NCBI GenBank assembly: GCA_049680625.1
Contig: JBAUID010000011.1
Location: 19,003-83,002 of the forward strand
Source: JAUIAI01 sp049680625
GTDB lineage: Bacteria; Pseudomonadota; Gammaproteobacteria; Burkholderiales; Burkholderiaceae_E
Length of the DNA stretch: 64,000 nucleotides
Direction of reading: 5' to 3'
Shown here: piece after piece, positions 42,653 through 52,555 of the stretch
Layout of the letters: the number at the start of each line of letters is the position of its first letter
How positions within the stretch are numbered: the first letter of the stretch is position 1
Translations under genes and position numbers: made by a program
Notes under the pieces: generated by a model
What the model saw: the letters and a program-made list of their open reading frames with translations, nothing else
Told to the model about the DNA's origin: nothing
The model's database searches: none

Positions 42653-44662
42653 TTATCGCAGGCGTTGCACTTCGGTGGTTGATATCGCGGGTGCGCGATT
42701 ACCCCACGACTGTCTGATGAAAGTCGCCAGGCGGGCAAGCTCTTGATTAGTGAGTGATTGTTGAAACGGCGGCATCCCGAATGGCCACGGTTGGTGGCGG
42801 GTTACCGGTTGGTATCCGCCGCGCAGGATTGTAGTGATCAAGTTGGTTGAATCGCGCATCAGCACAGACGGATTACCCGCGAGTGACGGAAAGGCATCAG
42901 TACCGCGTCCGTTTGCCTGATGGCAGTCTTCACAATGGCGTTCATACAACAGTGCACCTTCGGTTGGCAGTAATGTCGATGATGCGCCGTTTTTTGCAGG
43001 GGATGCAGTTGTTGCTTCTGAATCAGGTGGAGAATATGCCAGCGCTTGTGGCTCTGTATTGCTGGAAACAGACTTCAGATATGTTGCCATTGCCGTGAGG
43101 TCTGAATCAGTCAACCATTGGGTACTGTTGTGCACGATCCCCGCCATCGGTCCGCTGAAAGCCTTACCGTCAGCCCGGCCGGATTTCAATAAGCTTGCTA
43201 TGGCGCCAATTTCTAATCGTTGTAGTCCGGCGTATGCCGGCTCGTGAAGCGATGGGCTGTACCAGCGACCTGATGGCATGAGTGCCCCGTTAAATTGTTG
43301 CCGGCTCGCCGATGCGCCCAGCAAGTTTCGGCTGGCGTGGCAGGCACTGCAATGGCCCAGTACCTCAACCAGGTAGGCGCCGCGATTGAATTGTGGGGAC
43401 TGGCTGGCCTTGGGCTTAAAGGCTTCTGGCTTGAAATATATCTGCCGCCAAAGCCATAGCGCGAAGTCAGTGTTATACGGAAATTGAATTTCGCTCGGTC
43501 GGTTTTTCTGGTTCACCGGTGCAAGCGATTGCAGCCATGAGAATAAGGCGTCACTGTCTGAACGTGTCATCCCGCTGTAGTTTTGATAGGGAAACGCGGG
43601 GGACAGGGCACGGCCATCGCGCGAGCGTCCCGAGTGCATAGCCTGCCAGAACTGTTCCGCTGTCCATAGTCCAAGCCCGTTGTTTTTGTCCGGTGTGAGA
43701 TTGGTTGACCAGATGTCACCAAACGGCGTCTCAATTCGCAGCCCGCCGGCATAATCGCGCCCGCCGGGCGCCGTGTGGCATCCTGTGCAATTGGCTGCGC
43801 GGGCAATGTATTGACCGCGTGCTAAGGCCCGGTCCTGGCCTTGGTGATGGTTGTCTGCAATGAGGTCGGTTGGCCGAAGTTCGACACTGCCACATCGAAT
43901 GGGTAACGGGTCGATTTCGTTTTTTCTGCCTGCGGATGGAGCCCCTGGACTCGGTAGAGCCTGCTCAGACAGCCATGTGCTGATCGCAGAAATTTGTCCA
44001 GGGTCGAGCTTTTTGCTGATGCTCGCCATGCAGTCCGGTTCTGTCGAGTGGCGGGTGCCATTTCGCCAGCTGCCGAGTTGTGCGTTGACATAGTCGGGTG
44101 GCAGTCCCAGCAGTGGGGGTACCGTGACACCGTCGCCCATTAGATTCTTCCCGTGGCAGGCCGTACACGGGGGTAGTCCGGCGTCCGGGTTACCGCGAGT
44201 TACCAGGTCAGGCGCCCGCGATCGGGAATGTTGTGTGTCATCGGTTGCGATTGGCCTGGCGCGCGTTTGCGCTGCTTGTGGCAGGCCGGCGGCAAAATGC
44301 CTGGCAAGCGCCATCAGGTAGGCATCATCCATGTGCGTGAGTAAATGAGACATCGGCTCGTATTGCCGGCGACCATCACGAAAATGGCGCAACTGGTTAA
44401 ACAGATAAGTCGCCGGTTTACCATCGATGCCAGGGAAATAAGTGGCATGACTGCTGCCCGGGTTTTTGGTGTGACAAACGCGGCACGGTTTTGCCCGCTC
44501 GGACATATCCGGGGTTTGCATGCCGGGCAGAGTTGCGGTGCGGGTTGTCGCCTCGTATGCCCCGGTCGCATGGTCAGCGTTGTTGGTGGTGGCCGCCGAA
44601 ATCGCGTTCCAATAGACACTCCCATACACTGAGAGACATACTGCGATCAGGACTTTCAGCAT
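42653..44662 (-). CDS. Five-haem periplasmic cytochrome c
   Basis: A 669-residue protein with a signal peptide (1-23) and five C-x-x-C-H haem sites: Cys60-His64, Cys166-His170, Cys292-His296, Cys438-His442 and Cys577-His581. The first two lie in a di-haem c4-like part (GKPATYLFNQLRHFRDGRR, TACHGKN). The last three resemble the three-haem cytochrome subunit of membrane alcohol/aldehyde dehydrogenases (NCTGCHTAPGG, then ALFSWLQSL, then HCSACH). It thus looks like a fusion of two electron-carrier types. Its electron donor is not encoded beside it. Confidence 0.9.
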   Translation of the reverse strand: MLKVLIAVCLSVYGSVYWNAISAATTNNADHATGAYEATTRTATLPGMQTPDMSERAKPCRVCHTKNPGSSHATYFPGIDGKPATYLFNQLRHFRDGRRQYEPMSHLLTHMDDAYLMALARHFAAGLPQAAQTRARPIATDDTQHSRSRAPDLVTRGNPDAGLPPCTACHGKNLMGDGVTVPPLLGLPPDYVNAQLGSWRNGTRHSTEPDCMASISKKLDPGQISAISTWLSEQALPSPGAPSAGRKNEIDPLPIRCGSVELRPTDLIADNHHQGQDRALARGQYIARAANCTGCHTAPGGRDYAGGLRIETPFGDIWSTNLTPDKNNGLGLWTAEQFWQAMHSGRSRDGRALSPAFPYQNYSGMTRSDSDALFSWLQSLAPVNQKNRPSEIQFPYNTDFALWLWRQIYFKPEAFKPKASQSPQFNRGAYLVEVLGHCSACHASRNLLGASASRQQFNGALMPSGRWYSPSLHEPAYAGLQRLEIGAIASLLKSGRADGKAFSGPMAGIVHNSTQWLTDSDLTAMATYLKSVSSNTEPQALAYSPPDSEATTASPAKNGASSTLLPTEGALLYERHCEDCHQANGRGTDAFPSLAGNPSVLMRDSTNLITTILRGGYQPVTRHQPWPFGMPPFQQSLTNQELARLATFIRQSWGNRAPAISTTEVQRLR

Positions 44663-44728
44663 GGCTGGGAGATCAAATCAAGGCGGCCGCGATAGTTGAA
44701 GGCCTCATTATCAGATGGAAATCCATTC

Positions 44729-45895
44729 ATGTCCGTTAAACACTCACCCAATGATCGGCTACGTGGAACGCTCAGTTCTGCGGAACAACAACTGCTCGAT
44801 GCCACCTCGAATCTGGTTAGAGACACCATCGGGCCGATGGCAGCCCAATGGGAAGCCGAGCGTACGATGGCGATAGATGCACTCCGGCAGGCTGGTGAAA
44901 TTGGGATAACCCGCATGCAGGTTCCGGAATCGCACGGCGGTATGGGCGCTTCGTTTCGAACCAAGGCGGCGGTTGCAGAACTACTTGCCCAGGCAGATTT
45001 TGGTTTTTCGATGTCGGCTATCAATACCCACAATGTAGCAGCCAAGCTGGCGATCGATGCGCCTGAGTCCGTTGCTGCTGAATTTGTACCCGACCTGATA
45101 CGGGCAGACCGCATTGGTTGTACCGCATTAACTGAGCCGGGGGCGGGATCTGATTTTTCTTCAATCGCAACAACAGCCGTCAAAGATGGTTCGGGCTGGC
45201 GAATCAACGGTCACAAAGCCTGGATAACCAATGCTGCCCAGGCCAGCGTTGTTGTTATGTACGTGCAGACCGACCCGAACCGCGGCGGCAACGGTATCGC
45301 CGGCTTTGTGATTGACGGTCGTCGCGCAGGATTTTCACGTGAACCTGCTTATGTAATGGCCGGTCAGCATTCCATCGGGGCTGGCGGGTTTTTGCTCACC
45401 GACTATCAGGCAACCGGGGATGAATTAATTTTGGCACCGGGTGAAGCGTTTAAGTCGGCACTGGGTTCCATCAATGGTGCCCGAATCTATGTTGCCGCAA
45501 TGTGTTGTGGCATGCTCGCCAGTGCCCTTGACAGCGCGGCACAGTACGGACTGTCACGCCAGACCTTTGGGGTTAATCTGCATGGACACCAGGGGTGGCG
45601 GTGGACGCTCAGTGAAGCGGCCGCTGAACTCTATGCTGCTCAGCAATTGGTTGATTCGGTTGCCGCACGGCTGGATGCGGGCGAGGATTTGCGTTTTGAG
45701 GCCGCCAAGACAAAAGTCTTTGCCACGAGAATGGCTGAGCGCCATTTGGGTGCGATGATGCAGGCAATGGGGGCCGAGGGCCTCAGGGCCCGGTATCCAC
45801 TGGCACGTCACCAGGTTGGGGTGCGAATGGCGGGTTTTGTTGATGGCTCAACTGAGATATTGTTAGATCGGATTGCCTCTGAAATGAGCAAATGA
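44729..45895 (+). CDS. Acyl-CoA dehydrogenase
   Basis: A 388-residue flavoprotein from the ATG at 44729; a TTG 33 bases upstream in frame is less likely. Family motifs are GITRMQVPESHGGMG, then TALTEPGAGSDF around residue 130 and NGHKAWITNA, with RQTFGVNLHGHQGWRW and the C-terminal RYPLARHQVGVRMAGFVDGSTEI. It oxidises acyl-CoA to the 2-enoyl-CoA using FAD and ETF. The catalytic base usually lies in the last third and I do not identify it. It is divergent to the cytochrome gene, with 66 bases between. Confidence 0.93.
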   Translation: MSVKHSPNDRLRGTLSSAEQQLLDATSNLVRDTIGPMAAQWEAERTMAIDALRQAGEIGITRMQVPESHGGMGASFRTKAAVAELLAQADFGFSMSAINTHNVAAKLAIDAPESVAAEFVPDLIRADRIGCTALTEPGAGSDFSSIATTAVKDGSGWRINGHKAWITNAAQASVVVMYVQTDPNRGGNGIAGFVIDGRRAGFSREPAYVMAGQHSIGAGGFLLTDYQATGDELILAPGEAFKSALGSINGARIYVAAMCCGMLASALDSAAQYGLSRQTFGVNLHGHQGWRWTLSEAAAELYAAQQLVDSVAARLDAGEDLRFEAAKTKVFATRMAERHLGAMMQAMGAEGLRARYPLARHQVGVRMAGFVDGSTEILLDRIASEMSK

Positions 45896-46069
45896 TGTGC
45901 AAATAAGTTGGTGATTCGATGTAAGCAGTTGCAAATCACGATTACAACTATTAACGAAACCCACGTGGACTGGGGCTGGAGTTGGGCATGACGCAGAGAC
46001 TTGGTGCAATTTCATTTGAATTTGGCTATATTGCGTCGCCTCAGTTGCCAGATTTGGGAGTATCCGGTC

Positions 46070-47542
46070 GTGCGTCTTAATCCGTTTCGGTTCAGCCGTC
46101 ACCCGTATTTTTCCCGCGATGAGGGGTGGGGCCAGTCGTCGCTGCTCCGGCGTAGTTTGCCCTACCTGGTGCTGGTCTTTGGCGCGACCCTGTTTTTGCT
46201 GACCGTGGCTATCATGATGTGGCCCGGCAAGAGTGACGGCACGGCGCCAGCTACCAGTGGAGTCATTGACGCGGCGCAACGCCAACAGGCAGCGACCCGG
46301 GTTGGTTCGGACTCGCAAACCCAGGTTTCCCTGGGCGGGCTTACCGACGCATCGATGGCTGATGTGGCTGGCCGCGTATCCGCACACGAATGTGATACCC
46401 GCCGCACGGCGCTGGCAAACGAAAGTCGCGCGGTCGATCGTTTTGACCTTGACGCCGTTAGTAATCTGAACGTTCGCATCGGCTTGTTCAATGCTGATTG
46501 CGCGCCGTCGCAGGCGGGATCTGGCGGGCAGGGCGCACCCGAACCGAATAGTAAAATGGTGGAAACCACGCAAAGTCGGCAAAGCGCCGATCAGACGATA
46601 GCAGCGCCAGGGGCTAACGAATCACGCGACCGGCGGGCCATTGAATCGACCCGTGTTGCCAAGCAGCCGGGGTCATTGGGGTCTTCGGTGGCACCGGCAG
46701 CAAGTGAACAGGCAAACCCGTGGAACCCCACTGTGTTGTCGATCCAAAGCCTGCTGACCAAGTTGGGTTACCAGCCTGGGCCCAGTGATGGCCTGATGGG
46801 CAAGCGCACCCGTGAAGCCGTCATGCAGTTTCAAAAAGATCACAATTTGGCGGTTGATGGTTCGGTAACCCTCGAATTGCTTGAGGCGGTCCTGGCGGCG
46901 TATCCCGGGCGTGGCAAAGCGACCGTGAAAACTGTCGCGAATGCTGAATCGAAAACCGGGTCGTCGGTTGAGATGAGTCGCGCGCCCGCGAAGCGTGCAG
47001 CCTCGTCAACGGCCGCGGCCCCAACATCGGCAGCGTCTGTGGGCAAACCGTCGGCAGTCGTTGTCGCGAGCGATACCAAGCCGGCACCAGGTGGCGGCCG
47101 CGCACCAAAACAGTCGGCTAACGTATCGCAGGGTTCACTGGATGAGTTGAATCAGTTTGAGCGCCAGACCGTCGAGTGGGTTTGTGCAGCCCAGGGAAGT
47201 GAGAACAACAACACGGCTTTTGACAATTGCATAACAGAACAAATTGCCCAGGCTCGAGAGACTGGCAAGCCGAACCTGGCGACGCTGACGGCGTTTGAGC
47301 GCAGCTCAATTGTGAGGTTGTGTGCTGACGCCCGCTATGGCAAAGGTCTGGCAGCATATTACGAGTGCGCAAGCAATCATCAGAACAGTTTGCGCAGTAT
47401 CCAGAAAAAACCCAATCTGATGGTTTTGTCATCCGATGTGCGCGCTGCGGTGCGCCGAAACTGCGACGGCTTACAATTTACCGAATCGTTGCCGGTTTAT
47501 TACCGATGTGTTGACACCCAGGTCAGCGCCGCGCGCCGTTAG
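46070..47542 (+). CDS. Membrane protein with PG-binding domain and three C-x14-C repeats
   Basis: A 490-residue protein from the GTG at 46070, though a longer frame is open from 46001. One membrane segment (about 22-44) places the rest in the periplasm. After a low-complexity stretch comes a peptidoglycan-binding-1 domain (about 215-277; SIQSLLTKLGYQPGPSDG, MGKRTREAVMQFQKDH). A Ala/Pro-rich linker leads to a C-terminal array of three units of about 46 residues. Each unit has the pattern F/D-x-R...C-x14-C: pairs Cys372/387, 418/433 and 465/480. The paired cysteines probably form disulfides. Function unknown. Confidence 0.85.
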   Translation: MRLNPFRFSRHPYFSRDEGWGQSSLLRRSLPYLVLVFGATLFLLTVAIMMWPGKSDGTAPATSGVIDAAQRQQAATRVGSDSQTQVSLGGLTDASMADVAGRVSAHECDTRRTALANESRAVDRFDLDAVSNLNVRIGLFNADCAPSQAGSGGQGAPEPNSKMVETTQSRQSADQTIAAPGANESRDRRAIESTRVAKQPGSLGSSVAPAASEQANPWNPTVLSIQSLLTKLGYQPGPSDGLMGKRTREAVMQFQKDHNLAVDGSVTLELLEAVLAAYPGRGKATVKTVANAESKTGSSVEMSRAPAKRAASSTAAAPTSAASVGKPSAVVVASDTKPAPGGGRAPKQSANVSQGSLDELNQFERQTVEWVCAAQGSENNNTAFDNCITEQIAQARETGKPNLATLTAFERSSIVRLCADARYGKGLAAYYECASNHQNSLRSIQKKPNLMVLSSDVRAAVRRNCDGLQFTESLPVYYRCVDTQVSAARR

Positions 47543-47651
47543 GCTTACGATCTGCAGGCAAGCCCGACACCGCGCCCTAACCCTGCCTCATTCCGGCCTT
47601 GCTCGGTTCCGTTAAACTACCGGCCAAACCTGATCTTTAGCGGAGCGTTGA

Positions 47652-48581
47652 ATGGCGGCGAGTAGTCTGCTGGCACTGATAGACGATATTGCCACTGTCC
47701 TGGATGATGTTGCGGTTCTCACCAAGGTGGCGGCTAAAAAAACAGCCGGGGTGCTCGGTGACGACCTCGCCCTGAATGCCGAGCAAGTGTCCGGCGTGCG
47801 GGCCGAGCGAGAATTGCCGGTGGTCTGGGCCGTATTCAAAGGTTCAGCGCTCAATAAACTGATTCTTGTGCCGGCTGCACTGGCCATCTCGGCGTTTGTT
47901 CCCTGGCTGATTGTGCCGCTACTAATGCTCGGTGGGCTGTATCTGTGTTTCGAAGGCTTCGAAAAAATAGCCCACAGCTTGTTGCACAGCAAACAAGAAG
48001 ATGGTGAGCATCACAAGGCCATGCTCAATGCACTGACTTCGGGGGCTGAAGATCTGGTCGCGTTTGAGCGCGACAAGATCAAAGGAGCGATCCGTACTGA
48101 CTTTATCCTATCAGCCGAAATCATCGTCATTGCCCTGGGGACAGTGGCGGACAAACCATTTGCGACCCAGGTACTGGTTGTCACTGCAATAGCCACGGTA
48201 ATGACCATTGGCGTGTACGGCCTGGTGGCCGGTATAGTCAAGCTTGATGACGCTGGTCTGCACCTGAGTCAGTCCGACAACAGCGTGGCCCAGGCGTTTG
48301 GTCGGGGCCTGTTGTGGTTTGCGCCCTTGCTGATGAAGTTGTTGTCGATAGCCGGCACCGCCGCGATGTTCCTGGTTGGAGGCGGCATCCTGGTCCATGG
48401 TTTGCCGGCAGTGGAACACTGGATTCATAATCTGATCGCCTTGGGGGACAACGGGCTGATATCTGCAATCGGGCCGACCCTGGGAAATGCTTTGGTCGGG
48501 ATAGTGGCAGGCGGACTGGCTGTTCTATTGCTGACGGTTGGCCGGCGGCTTTTTGGTTTCGGACAAACGGTTGCGCACTAA
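47652..48581 (+). CDS. DUF808/YedI-family inner membrane protein
   Basis: A 309-residue protein of the YedI type. The N-terminal soluble start MAASSLLALIDDIATVLDDVAVLTKVAAKKTAGVLGDDLALNAEQVSG is distinctive for the family; then about six membrane helices alternate with a polar loop GAEDLVAFERDKIKGAIRTDF. YedI (DUF808) is uncharacterised. It is transcribed alone and converges on the EamA gene with 24 bases between. Length matches family members. Confidence 0.93.
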   Translation: MAASSLLALIDDIATVLDDVAVLTKVAAKKTAGVLGDDLALNAEQVSGVRAERELPVVWAVFKGSALNKLILVPAALAISAFVPWLIVPLLMLGGLYLCFEGFEKIAHSLLHSKQEDGEHHKAMLNALTSGAEDLVAFERDKIKGAIRTDFILSAEIIVIALGTVADKPFATQVLVVTAIATVMTIGVYGLVAGIVKLDDAGLHLSQSDNSVAQAFGRGLLWFAPLLMKLLSIAGTAAMFLVGGGILVHGLPAVEHWIHNLIALGDNGLISAIGPTLGNALVGIVAGGLAVLLLTVGRRLFGFGQTVAH

Positions 48582-48605
48582 GCGTGAGAAGTCTTAACCA
48601 TTGGG

Positions 48606-49514
48606 TCATTGCCGTTGCACCAGTCCGATGCCAAAAACCACCAGGACAAGGGCAGCCAGGTGGTACCAGTAAAACGGCTCACCAAGTATCAGCACAGCTA
48701 ACAACGCAGCAAAGACCGGAACCAGGTTGACATACATTCCGGCGCGCCCCGGGCCAACCCGGTCGACCCCCCAGAGGTAAAAAAGCTGCCCGAGATAGGA
48801 CGGGAAAATTGCCACAAACAGCAAAACCAGCCATCCTTTGAGCGATGGCATGGCGGTCCCAACGGTAGCCATCTCTACCACGGCAAAGGGTACGGCCGAC
48901 GCAGCCGCGAACAAAGCCATTACAGTGAAGAACACGCTTCCCGGAACCGATGGGCGATTCTTCAGCGACAAGGTGTAGATAGCGTAACAACCGCAGGCGA
49001 CGAGCATTAATGCGTCACCGGTGTTCAGGCCAACGGTGAGCAAACTCATTGGCTGGCCACGACTGGCAACCAGTAACAACCCGGCAAAAGCCAGACCTGC
49101 ACCGATAATCTGAATAGCGCAGACCCGGGTCTTTTGGAAGACCGCTGCACCGGCGAGAACAAATATTGGTATCGTTCCCTGCAAAATGCCGACGTTGACA
49201 GCCGTTGTGCGTTCCGATGCAAAGTAAAACAAAGAATTAAACGTTGTATAACCGATGGTTGCCGCAAGCCCGGTAATCAGCAGGCGGGGGCGAATGGCGT
49301 GCCAGTGCTCTTTGACTTGTTTGCCATGGAGAACCCACAACAAGCTGCCAACAACAGCCCAACGCAGAAAAACAAGCAGCAATGGCTGGATCTGGCCAAC
49401 GGCCAACTGACCGGCTACAGCGTGGCCCCCCCAAATTAGTGCCGCACCGGCGAGATACAGTATTGCCGTTGTGTCGGTTCCGCCTTTTGGCCCACTTTGG
49501 GTCGGTCTATCCAC
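48606..49514 (-). CDS. EamA/DMT-superfamily permease
   Basis: A 302-residue membrane protein starting with GTG at 49514. About ten helices form the two tandem EamA repeats; the first has LAGAALIWGGHAVAGQLA, the second WLVLLFVAIFPSYLGQLFYLWGV. EamA members export small metabolites or amino acids by proton exchange. The substrate is unknown. It is divergent to the molybdopterin gene by 174 bases. Confidence 0.9.
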   Translation of the reverse strand: MDRPTQSGPKGGTDTTAILYLAGAALIWGGHAVAGQLAVGQIQPLLLVFLRWAVVGSLLWVLHGKQVKEHWHAIRPRLLITGLAATIGYTTFNSLFYFASERTTAVNVGILQGTIPIFVLAGAAVFQKTRVCAIQIIGAGLAFAGLLLVASRGQPMSLLTVGLNTGDALMLVACGCYAIYTLSLKNRPSVPGSVFFTVMALFAAASAVPFAVVEMATVGTAMPSLKGWLVLLFVAIFPSYLGQLFYLWGVDRVGPGRAGMYVNLVPVFAALLAVLILGEPFYWYHLAALVLVVFGIGLVQRQ

Positions 49515-49688
49515 AGTTGGTGACCGAATCAGGCAAACTAGGTAGCAGTGGGTACTCCTTGACGGTGCAGAACTTGTACAGTGTCGACACTATCGCATAA
49601 GCTGGCAGTCCATGTGTACGTCAGTTGCGTCAGTTGCGTCACTTGTATGCACCGCCAGCAAAATAAACCGTCACGCCTGTGAGCCGCC

Positions 49689-51725
49689 ATGAATTCAACC
49701 CAGTTTAAACCGTCGGTTTGTCCGCTCGACTGCCCTGATACCTGCAGCTTGTCGGTTGAGGTGAGTAACGACACTGTGATCTCGGTCCGTGGCTCTGATG
49801 CGAATCCCTATACCGCCAGTGCGATCTGCAACAAGGTGGCCCACTTGTACCCTGATGTGATTCATGGGCCGGGCCGCCTGACCCATCCTTTAAGACGCAG
49901 CGGGCCCAAAGGGGCAGGGCAGTTCGAGCCGATTTCCTGGACGGCGGCACTCGATCTGGTTCACGACGGCTTCAACCGGGTCATTGACGAGTATGGGCCC
50001 CAGGCTGTTATGCCGTTAAATTACGCCGGCCCACACGGTCAGCTGGCCGGTGGTTCAATGGACCGTCGATTTTTTCACCGTCTGGGTGCTAGCCTGTTGG
50101 ACCGGGGGCCACTGTGTGGTGCGGTTCGCGGTACGGCCTATACCAGCGTATTTGGCCCGGCCCCCGGCATGGCGCCTGACCAAGCCGTGCATGCTGATGT
50201 GATTGCCGTTTGGGGCAATAACGTGACCGTGTCGAACATGCATCTTGCGCCGGTGATCAAGCGGGCTCGAGCCAATGGTGCGTCACTGGTAGTGGTAGAT
50301 CCGAAACGCACCCGCATTGCTGAGCAAGCTGATCTGTACGTTCAAATCAAACCGGGAACTGACGTGGTGCTGGCGCTTGCGCTGGCAGCACAATTAGAAC
50401 GCCTGGGTAGCTTCAAAGCAGATTTCATTGCCCGCTGGGTGCATGGTTTCGATGACTACATGGCACATGCGCGGCAGTTTCCGGTGTCGATGGCCTGCGA
50501 GGTTTGCAATATTACCAAGGGGCAATTTGATGCGTTGGCCGGGCAGTATGCGAAGGCAAAGAACCTGGCGCTTTCGATTGGCAACGGCATAGAACGCGGC
50601 CAGAGTGGTGGTTCAGGTTTACGGGCAATCATGTCCCTGAATGTGTTGACCGGGCAGCTTGGTCGGCCAGGGGCCGGTGTAATTGCCAAACCCGGATTGG
50701 CTTTCCCGTATAACGGCGACGCGTTGCAGCGACCGGACTTTATTCCTGCCGGTACGCGCACGTTCAACATCGTCGATGCGGCAAAGGTCATGCTCGACAA
50801 AAGCCTGGCCCCGCCGATTGGTGCGGTCTTCATATATAACCATAATCCTGTTGCTACCCATCCTGACCAGAATCGCATGCGGCGGGCATTGGCGCAGAAA
50901 GATATTTTTGTCGTGGGCAGCGATATCGTGATGACCGATTCGATGCTTTTTGCTGACGTCATTTTGCCCGCAGCCTCACATTTTGAGCATGGTGATGTTT
51001 ATGGTGCTTACGGCCAGAGTTATTTGCAGCGGGCGGCTCCGGTTATCAAACCCGTGGGTAATTCGTTACCAAATACCGAGATTTTTCGCCGGCTGGCAGC
51101 GCGCTTCGGCTTTACCGAGGCAGCCTTTCTCGACACCGATACCCAGCTGATGGACGCGGCCCTGGTCGCCGGCGATTATCGGTTGCAGGGTTTTTTGCCC
51201 AGCGAGTTGCCGCTGGACCGTGCGCTAATGATGAAAACCGAGAACGACGAACCAATGTTGATGTGCCACAACGTCAAACCGGCAACAACGTCCGGGAAAA
51301 TAGAACTGTTCTCACAGGCGATGCAGGATCAGTACGGATTCGGACTGCCGCGCTACGAACCGGTGGATCACAACCTGCCGTTTAACCTGATCTCACCGTC
51401 ATCGATCAAGCGAACCAATGCAACTTTTGGCGGCCATGGTGAATCTGCCGGGCCAGAGCTGTTTGAAATTAACCCTGTGGATGCCACCCGGCTCAACATC
51501 ACAGACGGACAGACCGTGACTCTGTTCAATGGCCTGGGGCAAGTGACATTAACTGCGCGGGTGAGCGATGCGGTTGCTGCCGGCGTGTTATACAGTCCAA
51601 AAGGCACGTGGCTGAAAACCAGTGGCACCGGGCAGACGGTAAATGCCTTGATTGATTCGGAACGCCGAACGGATATTGCCGCCGGCGCTTGTTATAACGA
51701 TACCTGGGTGGATATTCGAGTATGA
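49689..51725 (+). CDS. Molybdopterin oxidoreductase, DMSO-reductase superfamily
   Basis: A 678-residue protein with an N-terminal [4Fe-4S] motif C-x3-C-x3-C-x27-C (Cys11, 15, 19, 47) and the bis-MGD-binding catalytic domain (VIAVWGNNVTVSNMHL, LVVVDPKRTRIAEQAD, ADVILPAASHFEHGDV). No signal peptide or Tat motif, so it acts in the cytoplasm. In this superfamily substrates include formate, nitrate, thiosulfate or small organics. Its stop codon overlaps the SDR start as ATGA, and the aldehyde:ferredoxin oxidoreductase follows, so the three probably form one operon. Confidence 0.92.
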   Translation: MNSTQFKPSVCPLDCPDTCSLSVEVSNDTVISVRGSDANPYTASAICNKVAHLYPDVIHGPGRLTHPLRRSGPKGAGQFEPISWTAALDLVHDGFNRVIDEYGPQAVMPLNYAGPHGQLAGGSMDRRFFHRLGASLLDRGPLCGAVRGTAYTSVFGPAPGMAPDQAVHADVIAVWGNNVTVSNMHLAPVIKRARANGASLVVVDPKRTRIAEQADLYVQIKPGTDVVLALALAAQLERLGSFKADFIARWVHGFDDYMAHARQFPVSMACEVCNITKGQFDALAGQYAKAKNLALSIGNGIERGQSGGSGLRAIMSLNVLTGQLGRPGAGVIAKPGLAFPYNGDALQRPDFIPAGTRTFNIVDAAKVMLDKSLAPPIGAVFIYNHNPVATHPDQNRMRRALAQKDIFVVGSDIVMTDSMLFADVILPAASHFEHGDVYGAYGQSYLQRAAPVIKPVGNSLPNTEIFRRLAARFGFTEAAFLDTDTQLMDAALVAGDYRLQGFLPSELPLDRALMMKTENDEPMLMCHNVKPATTSGKIELFSQAMQDQYGFGLPRYEPVDHNLPFNLISPSSIKRTNATFGGHGESAGPELFEINPVDATRLNITDGQTVTLFNGLGQVTLTARVSDAVAAGVLYSPKGTWLKTSGTGQTVNALIDSERRTDIAAGACYNDTWVDIRV

Positions 51726-52471
51726 AAAAAACGGCAATTATTACCGGTTCAGCCACCGGCGTTGGCGCGGCCTGCGCGAAGCTAATGACAGCGCAGGGCT
51801 ATGATGTGTTAATCAACTACAACAAGAGCAAGGACGAAGCCGAGCAGACCGCTGCGGCTTGTCGCGAACTGGGTGGCGAGCCGATTCTGGTTCAGGGTGA
51901 TGTTGCCGATGATGCGGCCTGCCGCGCAATGGTCAAGGCGGCGTTGGATGCCTGGGGACGCCTTGACGTTTTGGTGAACAACGCCGGCATGACCGCGTTT
52001 CTCGGCCGTGATAAGTGGGATGAAATCGACCGCGAAACCTTTGGCCGGATCTTCGATGTGAACCTGGTGGGCTCGTTCCAGATGGTTCGGGCAGCCGAAG
52101 CGGCATTGAAGGCATCGAACGGTTCTGTCGTGAATGTCTCGTCGATTGCCGGCTCCTTAGGGGTTGGTTCGTCGGTGCCGTATATTGCTTCAAAAGGGGC
52201 GCTCAATTCACTCACCTTACACCTGGCCCGCGAACTGGCGCCTGAAATCCGCGTCAATGCGGTTTGCCCCGGCCTGATTACCAGTCGCTGGTTTGCAGAC
52301 GGGGTTGGCGAGGATAACTATCAGAAGATCAAGGCAGGTTACGAGAAGTCTGTTCCGCTAAAGCGGGCTTCCACCCCGGAAGATGTTGCCGATGCCGTGG
52401 TCTGGCTGGCTGGCGCGGCTCCGACGGTGACCGGGGAACTGATCCTGCTGGATGGCGGAAAACACTTGTAA
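51722..52471 (+). CDS. SDR-family oxidoreductase
   Basis: A 249-residue classical SDR with TGSATGVGAACAKL near residue 8, the NNAGMT motif around residue 90, SSIAG and YIASKGA for the catalytic Ser/Tyr/Lys, and NAVCPGLI near residue 180. It most resembles 3-oxoacyl-ACP or glucose dehydrogenase-type SDRs. Coupled to the molybdopterin gene by ATGA overlap, so it probably acts on the same substrate, for example an alcohol-aldehyde interconversion. Confidence 0.93.
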   Translation: MKKTAIITGSATGVGAACAKLMTAQGYDVLINYNKSKDEAEQTAAACRELGGEPILVQGDVADDAACRAMVKAALDAWGRLDVLVNNAGMTAFLGRDKWDEIDRETFGRIFDVNLVGSFQMVRAAEAALKASNGSVVNVSSIAGSLGVGSSVPYIASKGALNSLTLHLARELAPEIRVNAVCPGLITSRWFADGVGEDNYQKIKAGYEKSVPLKRASTPEDVADAVVWLAGAAPTVTGELILLDGGKHL

Positions 52472-52555
52472 TGTGGGCCTCGGGCGAATTTCGTCCATGT
52501 GGCAAAATACGATAGATATAAAACCGAACATCGAAAAACGGATAGGGAAAGCGCA

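Noticed and set aside
45863..46582. A 239-codon minus-strand frame opposite the start of the PG-binding protein
   Set aside because: No recognised domain, and the plus strand shows a membrane segment and a clear PG-binding domain.
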